This document shows positions 9,864 through 18,904 of a DNA stretch of 64,000 nt, piece after piece. The translations under genes were made by a program, and so were the position numbers. Every line of letters begins with the position of its first letter. Position 1 is the first letter of the stretch. The notes under the pieces are model-generated. The model was not told where the DNA came from. It ran no database searches and worked only from the letters and a program-made list of their open reading frames with translations. The stretch is taken from the NCBI RefSeq assembly GCF_001037495.1, contig NZ_KQ089822.1, positions 4,111,938 to 4,175,937 on the forward strand. The letters are read 5' to 3'. The stretch is from Citrobacter sp. MGH106 (GTDB lineage: Bacteria; Pseudomonadota; Gammaproteobacteria; Enterobacterales; Enterobacteriaceae).

Positions 9864-10145
9864 ATGGCAACAATAACAACTGGCGTGGCTCTTCTGCGGT
9901 GGCAACTGCTCAGCGCGGTGCTCATGTTTTTAGCCAGTATGCTCAATATTCGGTTTCGTAAATCAGATTATATTGGTCTGGCTGTCATCAGCAGCGGTTT
10001 AGGGGTTGTTTTTGCCTGCTGGTTTGCGACCGGATTACTTGGTATCACTCTGGTGGATGTCTCTGCTATCTGGAAGAACATCGAATCTGTAATGGTGGAA
10101 GTAATGAGCCATACACCACCAGACTGGCCGATGGTACTGACCTGA
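9864..10145 (+). CDS. yjcB: Small inner membrane protein YjcB
   Basis: 93-residue protein matching E. coli YjcB in length and closely in sequence. It has a hydrophobic segment near residues 10-28 and another in the middle (GLAVISSGLGVVFACWF). The frame is open further upstream, but MATITTGVALL is the conserved start. Function is not known; it is probably anchored in the inner membrane. It is followed at once by a terminator and then by the fec operon; in E. coli K-12 the next gene is ssb. Confidence 0.88.
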   Translation: MATITTGVALLRWQLLSAVLMFLASMLNIRFRKSDYIGLAVISSGLGVVFACWFATGLLGITLVDVSAIWKNIESVMVEVMSHTPPDWPMVLT

Positions 10146-10150
10146 CCCCA

Positions 10151-10181
10151 ATGAGCCTCCTGCATGGAGGCTTTTTATTAC
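10151..10181 (+). terminator. Terminator after yjcB
   Basis: Hairpin GAGCCTCC-TGCAT-GGAGGC followed by TTTTTATT, 5 bases after the yjcB stop. Confidence 0.88.
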
Positions 10182-10233
10182 CCACAAAATCAGTCAATTA
10201 TTCTCTCTCATGTACAAATTCCTCCGCCAACAT

Positions 10234-10254
10234 TGAAATGATAACCATTCTCAT
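10234..10254. promoter_or_regulatory. Fur box upstream of fecI
   Basis: TGAAATGATAACCATTCTCAT resembles the Fur consensus GATAATGATAATCATTATC (the ATGATAA half is intact, the second half partly). It ends about 43 bases before the fecI start, where Fur-Fe(II) would block fecIR transcription when iron is sufficient. Confidence 0.75.
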
Positions 10255-10297
10255 ATTAACATGCCGCCGTGATGATTAACTGTTGAAACTATCGGCC

Positions 10298-10816
10298 ATG
10301 TCTAATCCTGCTCAGTGCGCCCCTCTCTCGTTTGAATCGTTGTACCGTGCGCATCACGGTTGGTTAACCCACTGGCTGACGCGAAAATTACAATCAGCAT
10401 TCGATGCCGATGATGTCGCTCAGGATACTTTTCTACGTGTTATCAATGGTGAGTCACTCGCCGCCATTCGCGATCCAAAATCATTTTTATGCACCATCGC
10501 TAAGCGGGTAATGATCGACCTGTTCCGCCGTAATGCACTGGAAAGAGCGTATCTGGAGATGCTCGCACAGTTACCCGAAGCGCTGGCACCTTCTGCAGAA
10601 GAAAAGCAGTCTCATCTTGAAACGTTACAACTTGTTGACCAGATGCTGGACGGACTGAGCACCAAAGCCAGATATGCCTTCCTGCTTTCTCAACTCGATG
10701 GTCTTACTTATAGCGATATCGCGCAGCGACTGAGCGTATCGGTAAGCTCGGTGAAAAAGTACGTCGCTAAAGCCACTGAGCACTGCCTGCTGTTCCGTCT
10801 GGAGCACGACCTGTGA
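10298..10816 (+). CDS. fecI: ECF sigma factor FecI
   Basis: 172-residue extracytoplasmic-function sigma factor (E. coli 173). Region 2 ([14 protein letters not shown]) is at residues ~37-50; region 4 ([24 protein letters not shown]) is at residues ~135-158 and forms the -35 binding HTH. It directs RNA polymerase to the fecA promoter when FecR signals that ferric citrate is bound at FecA. ATG at 10298 is chosen over a TTG five codons upstream because it matches the family start. Its stop overlaps the fecR GTG start by 4 bases. Confidence 0.95.
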   Translation: MSNPAQCAPLSFESLYRAHHGWLTHWLTRKLQSAFDADDVAQDTFLRVINGESLAAIRDPKSFLCTIAKRVMIDLFRRNALERAYLEMLAQLPEALAPSAEEKQSHLETLQLVDQMLDGLSTKARYAFLLSQLDGLTYSDIAQRLSVSVSSVKKYVAKATEHCLLFRLEHDL

Positions 10817-11769
10817 AAACAACACTTACCGATTCCCGTCGCCAGGCATTACGTTCAGCCTCTCACTGGTACGCTGTATTGACCGGTGAACGTGTCAGCC
10901 CTCAGCAGGAAGCCCGCTGGCAACAATGGTATGAACAGGACAGAGATCACCAGTGGGCATGGCAGCAGGTTGAAAATCTGCGTTGCCAGATGAACAGCGT
11001 ACCAGGAAACCTTGCCAGTCGGACGTTGAATGATACCCGCCTGACTCGTCGCCATGTACTGAAAGGCTTGCTGATCCTCGCCTGTGCAGGAAGCGGCTGG
11101 TCGCTCTGGCACTCAGAAACAGGGGAAGGGTTACGCGCGGATTACCGGACCGCGAAAGGGCAAATCCAGCGACAAAAACTGCAAGATGGCACTCTACTTT
11201 CACTGAATACCGACAGCGCAGTAAACGTAAAATTTGACGATCAGCAACGCCTGGTACGCCTGTGGTACGGTGAAATTGCAATTACCACCGGGAAAGATGA
11301 TCTACAGCGCCCCTTCCGTGTACAGACGCGTCAGGGGCAACTCACCGCACTGGGTACAGAATTTACTGTTACCCAACTGAGCGATGAAACGCATCTTAGC
11401 GTCCATCAGCATGCGGTTGAAGTGCGTCTTGCCAGCGAGCCCCACCAAATACGGGTGATCCAGCAGGGTGAAATGCTGGTTTTCAGCGCATCACAATTTG
11501 GTCATGTACAGCCGCTTAATAACGAATCAGCGAGTTGGACGCAAGGCGTGCTCAGCTTCAGCGACAAACCACTGGAAGACGTTATTACCACCCTCTCTCG
11601 CTATCGCCCCGGCATTCTGCGCTGCGATCCTGCCATCGCCGGATTACGTCTGACAGGAACTTTTCCATTAGAAAATACTGATGCAGTGCTGAATGCGATA
11701 GCCAAAACACTCCCCGTTAAAATTCAGTTTGTTACCCGCTATTGGGTCACTCTCAGCCCCATCAGTTAA
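10813..11769 (+). CDS. fecR: FecI regulator (anti-sigma/signal transducer) FecR
   Basis: 318-residue inner membrane signal protein (E. coli 317). The cytoplasmic N-terminal ~80 residues bind FecI; one membrane helix (residues ~85-100) follows a twin-arginine-like LTRRHVLKG; the rest is a periplasmic FecR domain with the conserved [10 protein letters not shown] and a C-terminal STN-like part that contacts FecA. GTG start overlapping the fecI stop indicates coupled translation. FecR passes the ferric-citrate signal from FecA across the periplasm to FecI. Firm assignment from sequence and position. Confidence 0.95.
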   Translation: MKTTLTDSRRQALRSASHWYAVLTGERVSPQQEARWQQWYEQDRDHQWAWQQVENLRCQMNSVPGNLASRTLNDTRLTRRHVLKGLLILACAGSGWSLWHSETGEGLRADYRTAKGQIQRQKLQDGTLLSLNTDSAVNVKFDDQQRLVRLWYGEIAITTGKDDLQRPFRVQTRQGQLTALGTEFTVTQLSDETHLSVHQHAVEVRLASEPHQIRVIQQGEMLVFSASQFGHVQPLNNESASWTQGVLSFSDKPLEDVITTLSRYRPGILRCDPAIAGLRLTGTFPLENTDAVLNAIAKTLPVKIQFVTRYWVTLSPIS

Positions 11770-11863
11770 ACGATAACGAAAAAAATTATCATTTCTATTG
11801 TCCCTTTTCCTCTGGTCGTTCGACTTCATTAATGAAAATACAAAATAATATGATGGAGACGTG
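11770..11863 (+). promoter_or_regulatory. fecA promoter region with second Fur-like site
   Basis: The 94 bases between fecR and fecA hold GATAACG-N7-TTATC near 11772-11790, a Fur-type dyad, and an A/T-rich stretch where the FecI-dependent fecA promoter is expected. A GGAG ribosome site at 11855-11858 decides the ATG at 11864 (5-base spacing) over a GTG one codon earlier. The exact FecI -35 and -10 boxes cannot be fixed by eye. Confidence 0.6.
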
Positions 11864-14179
11864 ATGGCCTTTCATAACACAGCATCTCTGGGGATGTGGA
11901 TTCGTTTAAGCCTGCTCCCGCTCGCCGGGCTTGCTTCGCTCCCTGCAATCGCGACACAATTTAATATTGCCGCAGGGGATTTAGACAAAGCGCTGAACCA
12001 GTACGCTACGCGCAGCGGTATTATTCTGTCGGTTGATGCCTCGCTGACGCGCGGCAAACACAGCGATGGTCTGCAAGGGGACTTTAATCTCGACGAGGGT
12101 CTGCATGCGCTATTAAAAGGCAGTGGCCTGCAGGAGAAATCGCTCGGAGATAACACCTGGACGCTGGAACCCGCCCCCGTTGCGACTGAAGACTCATTGA
12201 CTGTGGTCGGCGACTGGCTGGGCGATGCCCGTGAAAACGACGTCTTTGAACATGCCGGAGCACGTGACGTTATCCGCCGCGATGATTTTATCAAAACCGG
12301 TGCAACGACAATGCGCGAAGCGCTTAACCGTATTCCTGGCGTCAACGCCCCAGAAAATAACGGTACCGGCAGCCACGATCTGGCAATGAACTTCGGCATT
12401 CGCGGCCTCAACCCACGCCTGGCAAGCCGTTCAACGGTGCTTATGGACGGCATCCCCGTTCCGTTTGCCCCCTACGGTCAACCACAACTCTCGCTAGCAC
12501 CGGTCTCTCTGGGCAATATGGATGCCATTGATGTGGTTCGCGGCGGCGGCGCGGTGCGCTATGGACCGCAAAGTGTCGGCGGCGTAGTGAACTTCGTCAC
12601 CCGCGCGATCCCACAAGACTTCGGTATTGAAGCCGGGACGGAGGGGCAACTGAGTCCAACCTCATCACAAAATAATCCGAAAGAAACGCACAATCTGATG
12701 ATTGGCGGCACGGCAGATAACGGCTTCGGCTCTGCTCTGCTCTATTCCGGCACCCGTGGTAGTGACTGGCGTGAACACAGCGCCACCCGTATCGACGATA
12801 TCATGCTAAAAAGCAAATATTCGCCGAACGAAGCCCACTCATTCAATAGTCTTTTGCAATACTACGATGGTGAAGCCGACATGCCTGGTGGACTGTCTCG
12901 CGCCGACTATGACGCCGACCGCTGGCAATCCACCCGTCCATATGATCGCTTCTGGGGCCGCAGAAAACTGGCCAGCCTCGGGTACCAGTTCCAGCCGGAC
13001 AGCCAACATAAATTCAATATCCAGGGCTTTTATACACAAACCCTGCGTAGCGGTTTTCTGGATCAGGGAAAAAACCTCACGCTTTCGCCACGTTACTACT
13101 GGGTTCGCGGCATTGAACCACGCTACAGCCAGAGCTTTATGATCGGCTCTTCCGCGCATGAAGTCGGTGTAGGTTATCGCTATGTCAACGAATCAACGCA
13201 TGAGATGCGCTATTTCAGCGCAGCAGCGAGCGGGCAGTTACCTTCAACATCCAGCCCACACGATCGTGATACCCGCTCCGGTACTGAAGCGCATGCCTGG
13301 TATCTGGATGACAGAATTGATATCGGCAACTGGACCATTACGCCAGGTATGCGTTTTGAGCATATCGAGTCGTATCAGAACAACAACATCAAAAAAACAC
13401 ATCAGGAAGTGAGCTATAACGCTCCGCTTCCGGCATTGAACGTTCTCTATCATCTTACAGACAGCTGGAATCTCTATGCCAACACAGAAGGCTCATTCGG
13501 CACCGTACAGTACAGCCAAATTGGCAAGGCTGTGGAAAGCGGCAACGTGGAACCGGAAAAAGCGCGAACCTGGGAGCTCGGAACCCGATACGACGGCGGA
13601 GCGTTAACGGCGGAAATGGGGTTGTTCCTGATTAACTTTAATAATCAGTACGACTCTAACCAAACCAATGACACCGTTACCGCACGCGGCAAAACGCGCC
13701 ATACCGGCCTGGAAACTCAGGCTCGTTACGATCTCGGCAGCCTGACGCCCACGTTCGATAACGTATCCATCTATGCAAACTACGCCTATGTAAACGCCGA
13801 AATTCGTGAAAAAGGCGATACCTACGGCAACCAGGTTCCTTTCTCGCCGAAACATAAAGGCACGCTCGGTGTGGATTACAAGCCGGGTAGCTGGACCTTC
13901 AACCTGAACAGCGATTTCCAGTCCAGCCAGTTTGCAGATAATGCAAACACTGAGAAAGAGAGCGCAGACGGCAGCACCGGACGGATCCCCGGCTATATGC
14001 TGTGGGGAGCTCGCGTGGCGTATGACTTCGGCCCACAGATGGCAGACCTGAATCTGGCATTCGGTGTGAAGAACATTTTCGACCATGAGTACTACACCCG
14101 CTCGTATGACGATAACAACAAAGGTATCTACACCGGACAGCCCCGCACGCTGTACCTGCAAGGCTCGCTGAAGTTCTGA
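11864..14179 (+). CDS. fecA: Ferric citrate outer membrane receptor FecA
   Basis: 771-residue TonB-dependent transporter (E. coli 774). Signal peptide to about residue 30; N-terminal signalling (STN) domain, residues ~32-110, which contacts FecR; TonB-box-like DSLTVVG near residue 108; plug domain with [17 protein letters not shown] and [13 protein letters not shown]; then a 22-strand barrel ending in the aromatic GSLKF. It binds diferric dicitrate, starts signalling to FecR/FecI and imports the ligand with TonB energy. The plug and barrel are very close to E. coli; the signal peptide and STN domain differ more. An ERIC element separates it from fecB. Confidence 0.97.
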   Translation: MAFHNTASLGMWIRLSLLPLAGLASLPAIATQFNIAAGDLDKALNQYATRSGIILSVDASLTRGKHSDGLQGDFNLDEGLHALLKGSGLQEKSLGDNTWTLEPAPVATEDSLTVVGDWLGDARENDVFEHAGARDVIRRDDFIKTGATTMREALNRIPGVNAPENNGTGSHDLAMNFGIRGLNPRLASRSTVLMDGIPVPFAPYGQPQLSLAPVSLGNMDAIDVVRGGGAVRYGPQSVGGVVNFVTRAIPQDFGIEAGTEGQLSPTSSQNNPKETHNLMIGGTADNGFGSALLYSGTRGSDWREHSATRIDDIMLKSKYSPNEAHSFNSLLQYYDGEADMPGGLSRADYDADRWQSTRPYDRFWGRRKLASLGYQFQPDSQHKFNIQGFYTQTLRSGFLDQGKNLTLSPRYYWVRGIEPRYSQSFMIGSSAHEVGVGYRYVNESTHEMRYFSAAASGQLPSTSSPHDRDTRSGTEAHAWYLDDRIDIGNWTITPGMRFEHIESYQNNNIKKTHQEVSYNAPLPALNVLYHLTDSWNLYANTEGSFGTVQYSQIGKAVESGNVEPEKARTWELGTRYDGGALTAEMGLFLINFNNQYDSNQTNDTVTARGKTRHTGLETQARYDLGSLTPTFDNVSIYANYAYVNAEIREKGDTYGNQVPFSPKHKGTLGVDYKPGSWTFNLNSDFQSSQFADNANTEKESADGSTGRIPGYMLWGARVAYDFGPQMADLNLAFGVKNIFDHEYYTRSYDDNNKGIYTGQPRTLYLQGSLKF

Positions 14180-14204
14180 TAAGGGTTCTTTTTCCGACAG
14201 CGAC

Positions 14205-14332
14205 GTATACCCCAAATAATTCGAGTTGCTTGTAGGCGGCAACAGAGCGAAGCCCCTGGAGCTTACACAAGTAAGTGACTGGGGTGAGTAAGGGCAGCCA
14301 ACACCCAACCAGCTTGAAGAATGACGGGTATA
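14205..14332. repeat. ERIC element in the fecA-fecB gap
   Basis: About 128-bp copy of the enterobacterial repetitive intergenic consensus. It starts GTATACCCCAAATAATTCGAG, contains the centre GTAAGTGACTGGGGTGAG and ends AATGACGGGTATA; the ends are inverted repeats. It lies entirely between the fecA stop and the fecB start, on the transcribed strand, so the mRNA should form a long hairpin there. Confidence 0.93.
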
Positions 14333-14404
14333 AACACTCATCTGGCCTGCAGGTACACCAATGCAGGCCAGAAAACACTGCGCTATCCGGCTCCGGGAGT
14401 ACAT

Positions 14405-15307
14405 ATGTTGGCATGTTTTCGTTTTCTATTTGCAGGTCTGATGCTGGTAGCCAGCCACACCTTTGCCGCCACGGTTCAGGATGAACATGGCTCTTTTACA
14501 CTCGACAAAACACCACAGCGGATTGTGGTGCTGGAACTGTCGTTTGCCGATGCGCTGGCCGCGGTGGAGATAAGTCCGGTGGGGATTGCCGATGATGGTG
14601 ATGCGGGCCGCATTCTTCCGGAGGTTCGCGCGCATCTAAAACCCTGGCAATCTGTCGGTACGCGCGCCCAGCCAAGTCTGGAGGCTATCAGCGCCCTGAA
14701 GCCAGACCTGATTATTGCCGACAGCCACCGCCACGCGGGCATCTATAGTGCATTACAGCAGATCGCCCCGGTTCTGTTGCTTAAATCCCGCAACGAAACC
14801 TACGCAGAAAATCTGCAATCAGCCGCAATTATCGGGAATATTGTCGGTAAAAAAGAGCAGATGACCGCACGACTGGAACAACATCGCCAGAAGATGGCTC
14901 AATGGGCCGAACTTCTCCCGCAAGGGGCCAGCGTGGTATTTGGAACCTCTCGCGAACAGCAGTTCAATCTGCACTCCAGCGAGACCTATACCGGGGGCGT
15001 ATTAACGGCTCTTGGCCTGAACGTCCCCCCAGCAATCGCGGGTGCGCCCATCCCCTCGATAGGCCTTGAACAACTCCTGGCGATCAATCCGTCATGGCTG
15101 TTAGTGGCACACTATCGCGAGGAAAGTATCGTTAAACGCTGGCAACAGGACTCATTGTGGCAAATGCTTGATGCGGTGAAAAAACAGCAAATTGCCGCCG
15201 TTGACAGTAATACCTGGGCCAGAATGCGCGGCATTTTTGCTGCCGAGCGCATTGCCAGCGATACGGTAAAGGTCTTTCAGCACCAGTCAGTTGACGATAT
15301 GAAATGA
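14405..15307 (+). CDS. fecB: Ferric citrate periplasmic binding protein FecB
   Basis: 300-residue class III (helical backbone) substrate-binding protein, same length as E. coli FecB. Signal peptide residues 1-21 (cut after HTFA). Conserved KTPQRIVVLELSFADALAA, LKPDLIIADS and TWARMRGIFAAER regions are present. It carries ferric citrate or iron to FecCD. The frame is open through part of the ERIC element upstream, but ATG at 14405 gives the full-length family protein with its signal peptide. The stop overlaps fecC by 4 bases. Confidence 0.96.
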   Translation: MLACFRFLFAGLMLVASHTFAATVQDEHGSFTLDKTPQRIVVLELSFADALAAVEISPVGIADDGDAGRILPEVRAHLKPWQSVGTRAQPSLEAISALKPDLIIADSHRHAGIYSALQQIAPVLLLKSRNETYAENLQSAAIIGNIVGKKEQMTARLEQHRQKMAQWAELLPQGASVVFGTSREQQFNLHSSETYTGGVLTALGLNVPPAIAGAPIPSIGLEQLLAINPSWLLVAHYREESIVKRWQQDSLWQMLDAVKKQQIAAVDSNTWARMRGIFAAERIASDTVKVFQHQSVDDMK

Positions 15308-16302
15308 CTTACCCTAAACATCCAGCACTGTTGTGGGGTATTCCCGCTGCGGCGCTTATCGCTATTTTCTGGCTGAGTCTGTTTTGCTACTCAGCCATCC
15401 CTGTTTCCGGTATGGATGCTTTAGGCGCGTTGATCCCCGGCCATACGCTGACGCTCCCGCAAACGCTGGTCCACAATCTCCGCTTACCCAGAAGCCTGGT
15501 CGCGATTCTGGTGGGAGCAAGCCTGGCGCTAGCCGGATCGCTACTGCAAACCCTGACCCATAACCCACTGGCCTCGCCTTCCCTGCTCAGTATCAACAGC
15601 GGTGCCGCACTGGCAATGGCGCTCACCAGCGCCCTCAATCCCACGCCAGTGGCAGGATATCCACTTGCCATCGTCGCAACCTGTGGTGGTGGTATAAGTT
15701 GGATGCTGGTCATGATCGCCGGAGGCGGTTTTCGTCATACACAGGAGCGAAACCGGCTGATCCTCGCCGGGATCGCGCTTTCCGCCTTTTGTATGGCATT
15801 CACCCGGATCACGCTACTGCTGGCTGAAGATCATACCTGGGGCATTTTTTACTGGCTGGCTGGCGGTGTGTCACATGTTCGCTGGCAGGATTTCTGGCAT
15901 CTGTTCCCGATTGTGGCGATAGCAGCGCCGGCGATCCTGCTGCTGGCAACCCAGCTTAACTTGCTGAATATAGGGGATAGTACCGCCCACACGTTGGGAG
16001 TAAATCTGCCGAAATTGCGATTTACCATCAATATTCTGGTACTGGCGTTAGTCGGTGCCTGCGTCAGCGTGGCGGGCCCCGTGGCATTTGTCGGTCTGCT
16101 GATGCCACATCTGGCACGATTCTGGATTGGGTACGATCAGCGCAAGGTTCTGCCTATGAGCATGTTGTTGGGTGCTACGTTCATGCTGCTGGCTGACGTT
16201 TTGGCCCGCGCCCTGGCCTTTCCTGGTGATTTACCTGCCGGTGCAGTGCTGGCGCTCATCGGCGCACCGTGTTTTGTCTGGCTGGTCAGGAGGCGCGGAT
16301 GA
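15304..16302 (+). CDS. fecC: Ferric citrate ABC permease FecC
   Basis: 332-residue FecCD-family permease with about ten membrane segments. Conserved features: NLRLPRSLVAILVGASLALAG near residue 55, the THNPLASPSLLSINSGA segment, and the ATP-binding-subunit contact GPVAFVGLLMPHLAR near residue 260. Pairs with FecD to form the inner membrane channel. Starts inside the end of fecB and ends inside the start of fecD (ATGA overlap), so the four genes are coupled. Confidence 0.95.
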   Translation: MTYPKHPALLWGIPAAALIAIFWLSLFCYSAIPVSGMDALGALIPGHTLTLPQTLVHNLRLPRSLVAILVGASLALAGSLLQTLTHNPLASPSLLSINSGAALAMALTSALNPTPVAGYPLAIVATCGGGISWMLVMIAGGGFRHTQERNRLILAGIALSAFCMAFTRITLLLAEDHTWGIFYWLAGGVSHVRWQDFWHLFPIVAIAAPAILLLATQLNLLNIGDSTAHTLGVNLPKLRFTINILVLALVGACVSVAGPVAFVGLLMPHLARFWIGYDQRKVLPMSMLLGATFMLLADVLARALAFPGDLPAGAVLALIGAPCFVWLVRRRG

Positions 16303-17255
16303 GAACCTCCCTGGTGATGTTGATTGCGCTGGCTCTGCTGGTATTCGCCTCGCTGTCGCTACAGATGGGGATGATCCCTGTTCCCTGGCGAGCACTGCTG
16401 ACTGACTGGCGTCCCGACAGCACACACTATTACGTGTTGATGGAATACCGTCTACCAAGACTGATTCTGGCGATATTCGTTGGTGCCGCGTTAGCGGTTT
16501 CTGGCGTGCTGGTACAAGGCATTGTACGCAACCCGCTGGCCTCACCGGACATTCTCGGCGTCAACCATGCGGCCAGTCTTGCGGCAGTGAGTGGATTGCT
16601 GCTACTGCCCTCGCTGCCAGCAATTTTTCTGCCGCTACTGGCATTTGGCGGCGGTATTGCAGCGTTGTTGCTGCTACGCATACTGGCCGATACCACGCAG
16701 CCAATGCGGCTGGCGTTAACAGGCGTGGCGCTTTCCGCCTGCTGGGCGAGCATGACGGATTACCTGATGCTTTCACATCCGCAAGATGTAAACAGTGCTT
16801 TGTTGTGGCTCACCGGAAGTTTGTGGGGGCGCGACTGGACGTTTGTAAAAATCGCGGTGCCATTGCTGGCGGTATTTCTTCCCCTTAGCCTGCGTTTTTG
16901 CCGCGACCTCGACCTGCTGGCACTGGGCGATGCGCGCGCGGCGACGCTTGGCGTGGCCGTTCCGCGCGTAAAATTTTGCGGGCTAATGCTGGCGGTGGCG
17001 ATGGCCGCAACCGGAGTAGCCGTTTGTGGACCAATCAGTTTTATTGGTCTGGTGGTGCCACACATGGTGCGCAAAATGACCGGCGGTCGCCATCGCTGGC
17101 TGCTGCCAGTTTCCGCGCTAACTGGCGCTTTGCTGTTGCTGGTCGCCGATCTGCTGGCGCGAATTATCCATCCCCCGCTGGAGCTTCCGGCAGGGATACT
17201 GACAGCCATCATCGGCGCACCATGTTTTGTCTGGCTGCTTGTGAGAATGCGTTAA
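16299..17255 (+). CDS. fecD: Ferric citrate ABC permease FecD
   Basis: 318-residue FecCD-family permease, same length as E. coli FecD. It shows the same family signatures as FecC: EYRLPRLILAIFVGAALAVSG, RNPLASPDILGVNHAA and GPISFIGLVVPHMVRK. ATG at 16299 overlaps the fecC stop by 4 bases and is preferred over an in-frame start 10 codons upstream. Forms the membrane channel with FecC. Confidence 0.95.
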   Translation: MRTSLVMLIALALLVFASLSLQMGMIPVPWRALLTDWRPDSTHYYVLMEYRLPRLILAIFVGAALAVSGVLVQGIVRNPLASPDILGVNHAASLAAVSGLLLLPSLPAIFLPLLAFGGGIAALLLLRILADTTQPMRLALTGVALSACWASMTDYLMLSHPQDVNSALLWLTGSLWGRDWTFVKIAVPLLAVFLPLSLRFCRDLDLLALGDARAATLGVAVPRVKFCGLMLAVAMAATGVAVCGPISFIGLVVPHMVRKMTGGRHRWLLPVSALTGALLLLVADLLARIIHPPLELPAGILTAIIGAPCFVWLLVRMR

Positions 17256-18023
17256 ATGAAATTACATACCGAAAATCTGACCGTCAACTATGGTACTCGC
17301 CAGGTTCTGGACGGACTTACGCTCGCACTGCCGTCAGGGAAAATTACCGCACTACTGGGACCAAACGGCTGCGGAAAATCAACACTGTTGAACTGCTTTT
17401 CGCGTCTGCTCATCCCAACATCGGGTACCGTGATGCTCGACGACCAGCCAATTGACACCCTGTCATCACGCCAGTTAGCCCAACGTCTGGCGCTGCTACC
17501 CCAACATCACCTTACTCCTGAGGGGATCACCGTCCGGGAGTTGGTGAGTTACGGTCGCAGCCCCTGGCTTTCCTTATGGGGACGACTTTCTATCGGAGAT
17601 CATTCCCGGGTCAACGTTGCAATGGAGAAAACGCAGATGCATGCTCTGGCAGACAGACGTTTAACCGAGCTGTCTGGCGGTCAGCGCCAGCGAGCATTTC
17701 TGGCCATGATGCTGGCGCAGGACACTCCTGTCGTGTTGCTTGATGAGCCGACGACCTGGCTGGATATTAATCATCAGGTCGAACTAATGCGGTTGATGGA
17801 CGAGCTCAAGGCGCAGGGAAAAACGGTAGTGACGGTACTGCACGATCTGAATCAGGCGAGCCGCTATTGCGATCACCTCGTCGTGCTGGCAAATGGTCGC
17901 GTGACGGCGCAGGGAACACCAGAAGCGGTAATGCAGCCGGAAATGCTAAAAAGAGTGTTTAGCGTGGAAGCAGAGATCCACCCGGAGCCAATATCAGGAA
18001 GGCCGATGTGCGTGGTGGTGTAA
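17256..18023 (+). CDS. fecE: Ferric citrate ABC ATPase FecE
   Basis: 255-residue ABC ATPase (E. coli 255). Walker A GPNGCGKST near residue 35, signature LSGGQRQRA near residue 137, Walker B VVLLDEPT near residue 157 and the switch histidine in VLHDLNQASRYCDH. It powers FecCD. It starts immediately after the fecD stop (TAA then ATG). No clear terminator follows before the convergent ssb gene other than the ssb hairpin, which is symmetric enough to work both ways. Confidence 0.96.
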   Translation: MKLHTENLTVNYGTRQVLDGLTLALPSGKITALLGPNGCGKSTLLNCFSRLLIPTSGTVMLDDQPIDTLSSRQLAQRLALLPQHHLTPEGITVRELVSYGRSPWLSLWGRLSIGDHSRVNVAMEKTQMHALADRRLTELSGGQRQRAFLAMMLAQDTPVVLLDEPTTWLDINHQVELMRLMDELKAQGKTVVTVLHDLNQASRYCDHLVVLANGRVTAQGTPEAVMQPEMLKRVFSVEAEIHPEPISGRPMCVVV

Positions 18024-18082
18024 TACTTTCAAGGGCAGAGATTTGGGATGCAATCGAGCCGGACATTTTACGTTTCCCGAAA

Positions 18083-18112
18083 CAAAAAAGGCCCTTTACG
18101 GGCCTTTTTAGC
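18083..18112 (-). terminator. Terminator after ssb, possibly also for fec
   Basis: Hairpin AAAAAGGCCC-GTAAA-GGGCCTTTTTT (minus-strand reading), flanked by A and T runs on both sides, in the 96-base gap between convergent fecE and ssb. Suitable for both directions. Confidence 0.87.
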
Positions 18113-18119
18113 AGAATGC

Positions 18120-18653
18120 TTAGAACGGGATGTCGTCGTCAAAGTCCATCGGCGGTTCGTTAGACGGTGCTGCCGGAGCTGACTGCTGCGGACGAGACTG
18201 AGCACCGCCGCTAAACTGATTGCCACCCTGCGGCTGTTGAGGCTGACCCCAACCACCCTGCTGACCACCACCCGCGTTACCACCAGCAGGAGCGCCACCA
18301 CCCTGACGGCCACCCAGCATTTGCATGGTACCGCCTACGTTTACAACCACTTCAGTGGTGTACTTTTCTACGCCAGACTGATCGGTCCATTTGCGGGTAC
18401 GCAGCTGACCTTCGATGTAGACCTGAGAACCTTTACGCAGATATTCGCTGGCAACTTCTGCCAGTTTGCCAAACAGCACAACGCGGTGCCATTCAGTCTG
18501 CTCTTTCATCTCACCGGTCGCTTTATCACGCCAGGATTCGGAAGTAGCCAGCGTAATGTTGGCAACTGCGCCACCATTCGGCATATAGCGTACTTCCGGG
18601 TCCTGGCCCAGATTACCGACGAGAATCACCTTGTTTACGCCTCTGCTGGCCAT
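18120..18653 (-). CDS. ssb: Single-stranded DNA-binding protein
   Basis: 177-residue SSB (E. coli 178). The OB-fold domain is in residues 1-112 ([20 protein letters not shown] at the start); then a Gly/Gln/Pro-rich linker; then the acidic tip MDFDDDIPF that binds repair and replication partners. The protein coats ssDNA as a tetramer in replication, recombination and repair. Divergent from uvrA, sharing a control region with an SOS box. Confidence 0.98.
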   Translation of the reverse strand: MASRGVNKVILVGNLGQDPEVRYMPNGGAVANITLATSESWRDKATGEMKEQTEWHRVVLFGKLAEVASEYLRKGSQVYIEGQLRTRKWTDQSGVEKYTTEVVVNVGGTMQMLGGRQGGGAPAGGNAGGGQQGGWGQPQQPQGGNQFSGGAQSRPQQSAPAAPSNEPPMDFDDDIPF

Positions 18654-18803
18654 GATCGTGTCTCCTGAAAAACGTTTCTTAATAAGTGTAAGCGCGGGAT
18701 TGTAGCATTTCCAATAGCGCTTTTACTACGTTGGGAGGTCGATTCCAGTAAACAACCTCAGCCAGACATTGTTGCACAGACACCTGCGTTTTGCATTCCA
18801 ATA

Positions 18804-18819
18804 CTGTATATCCATTCAG
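18804..18819. promoter_or_regulatory. LexA (SOS) box between ssb and uvrA
   Basis: CTGTATATCCATTCAG fits the LexA consensus CTG-N10-CAG. It lies about 85 bases before uvrA, at the position of the known uvrA/ssb SOS box. Confidence 0.93.
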
Positions 18820-18904
18820 GTTAGGTTGTGTCATAATTAACCGTTTGTGATCGCCGGTAGCACCATGCAGCCAGGCAAAAAAGCGTTTAATCCGGGAAAG
18901 ATGA

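Noticed and set aside
11872-12453. 193-codon minus-strand open frame inside fecA
   Set aside because: A shadow of fecA codon usage, with no recognisable protein features or ribosome site.
14321-14404. FecB starting 28 codons earlier in the ERIC element
   Set aside because: It would put a non-secretory leader before the clear signal peptide; ATG at 14405 gives the usual 300 residues.
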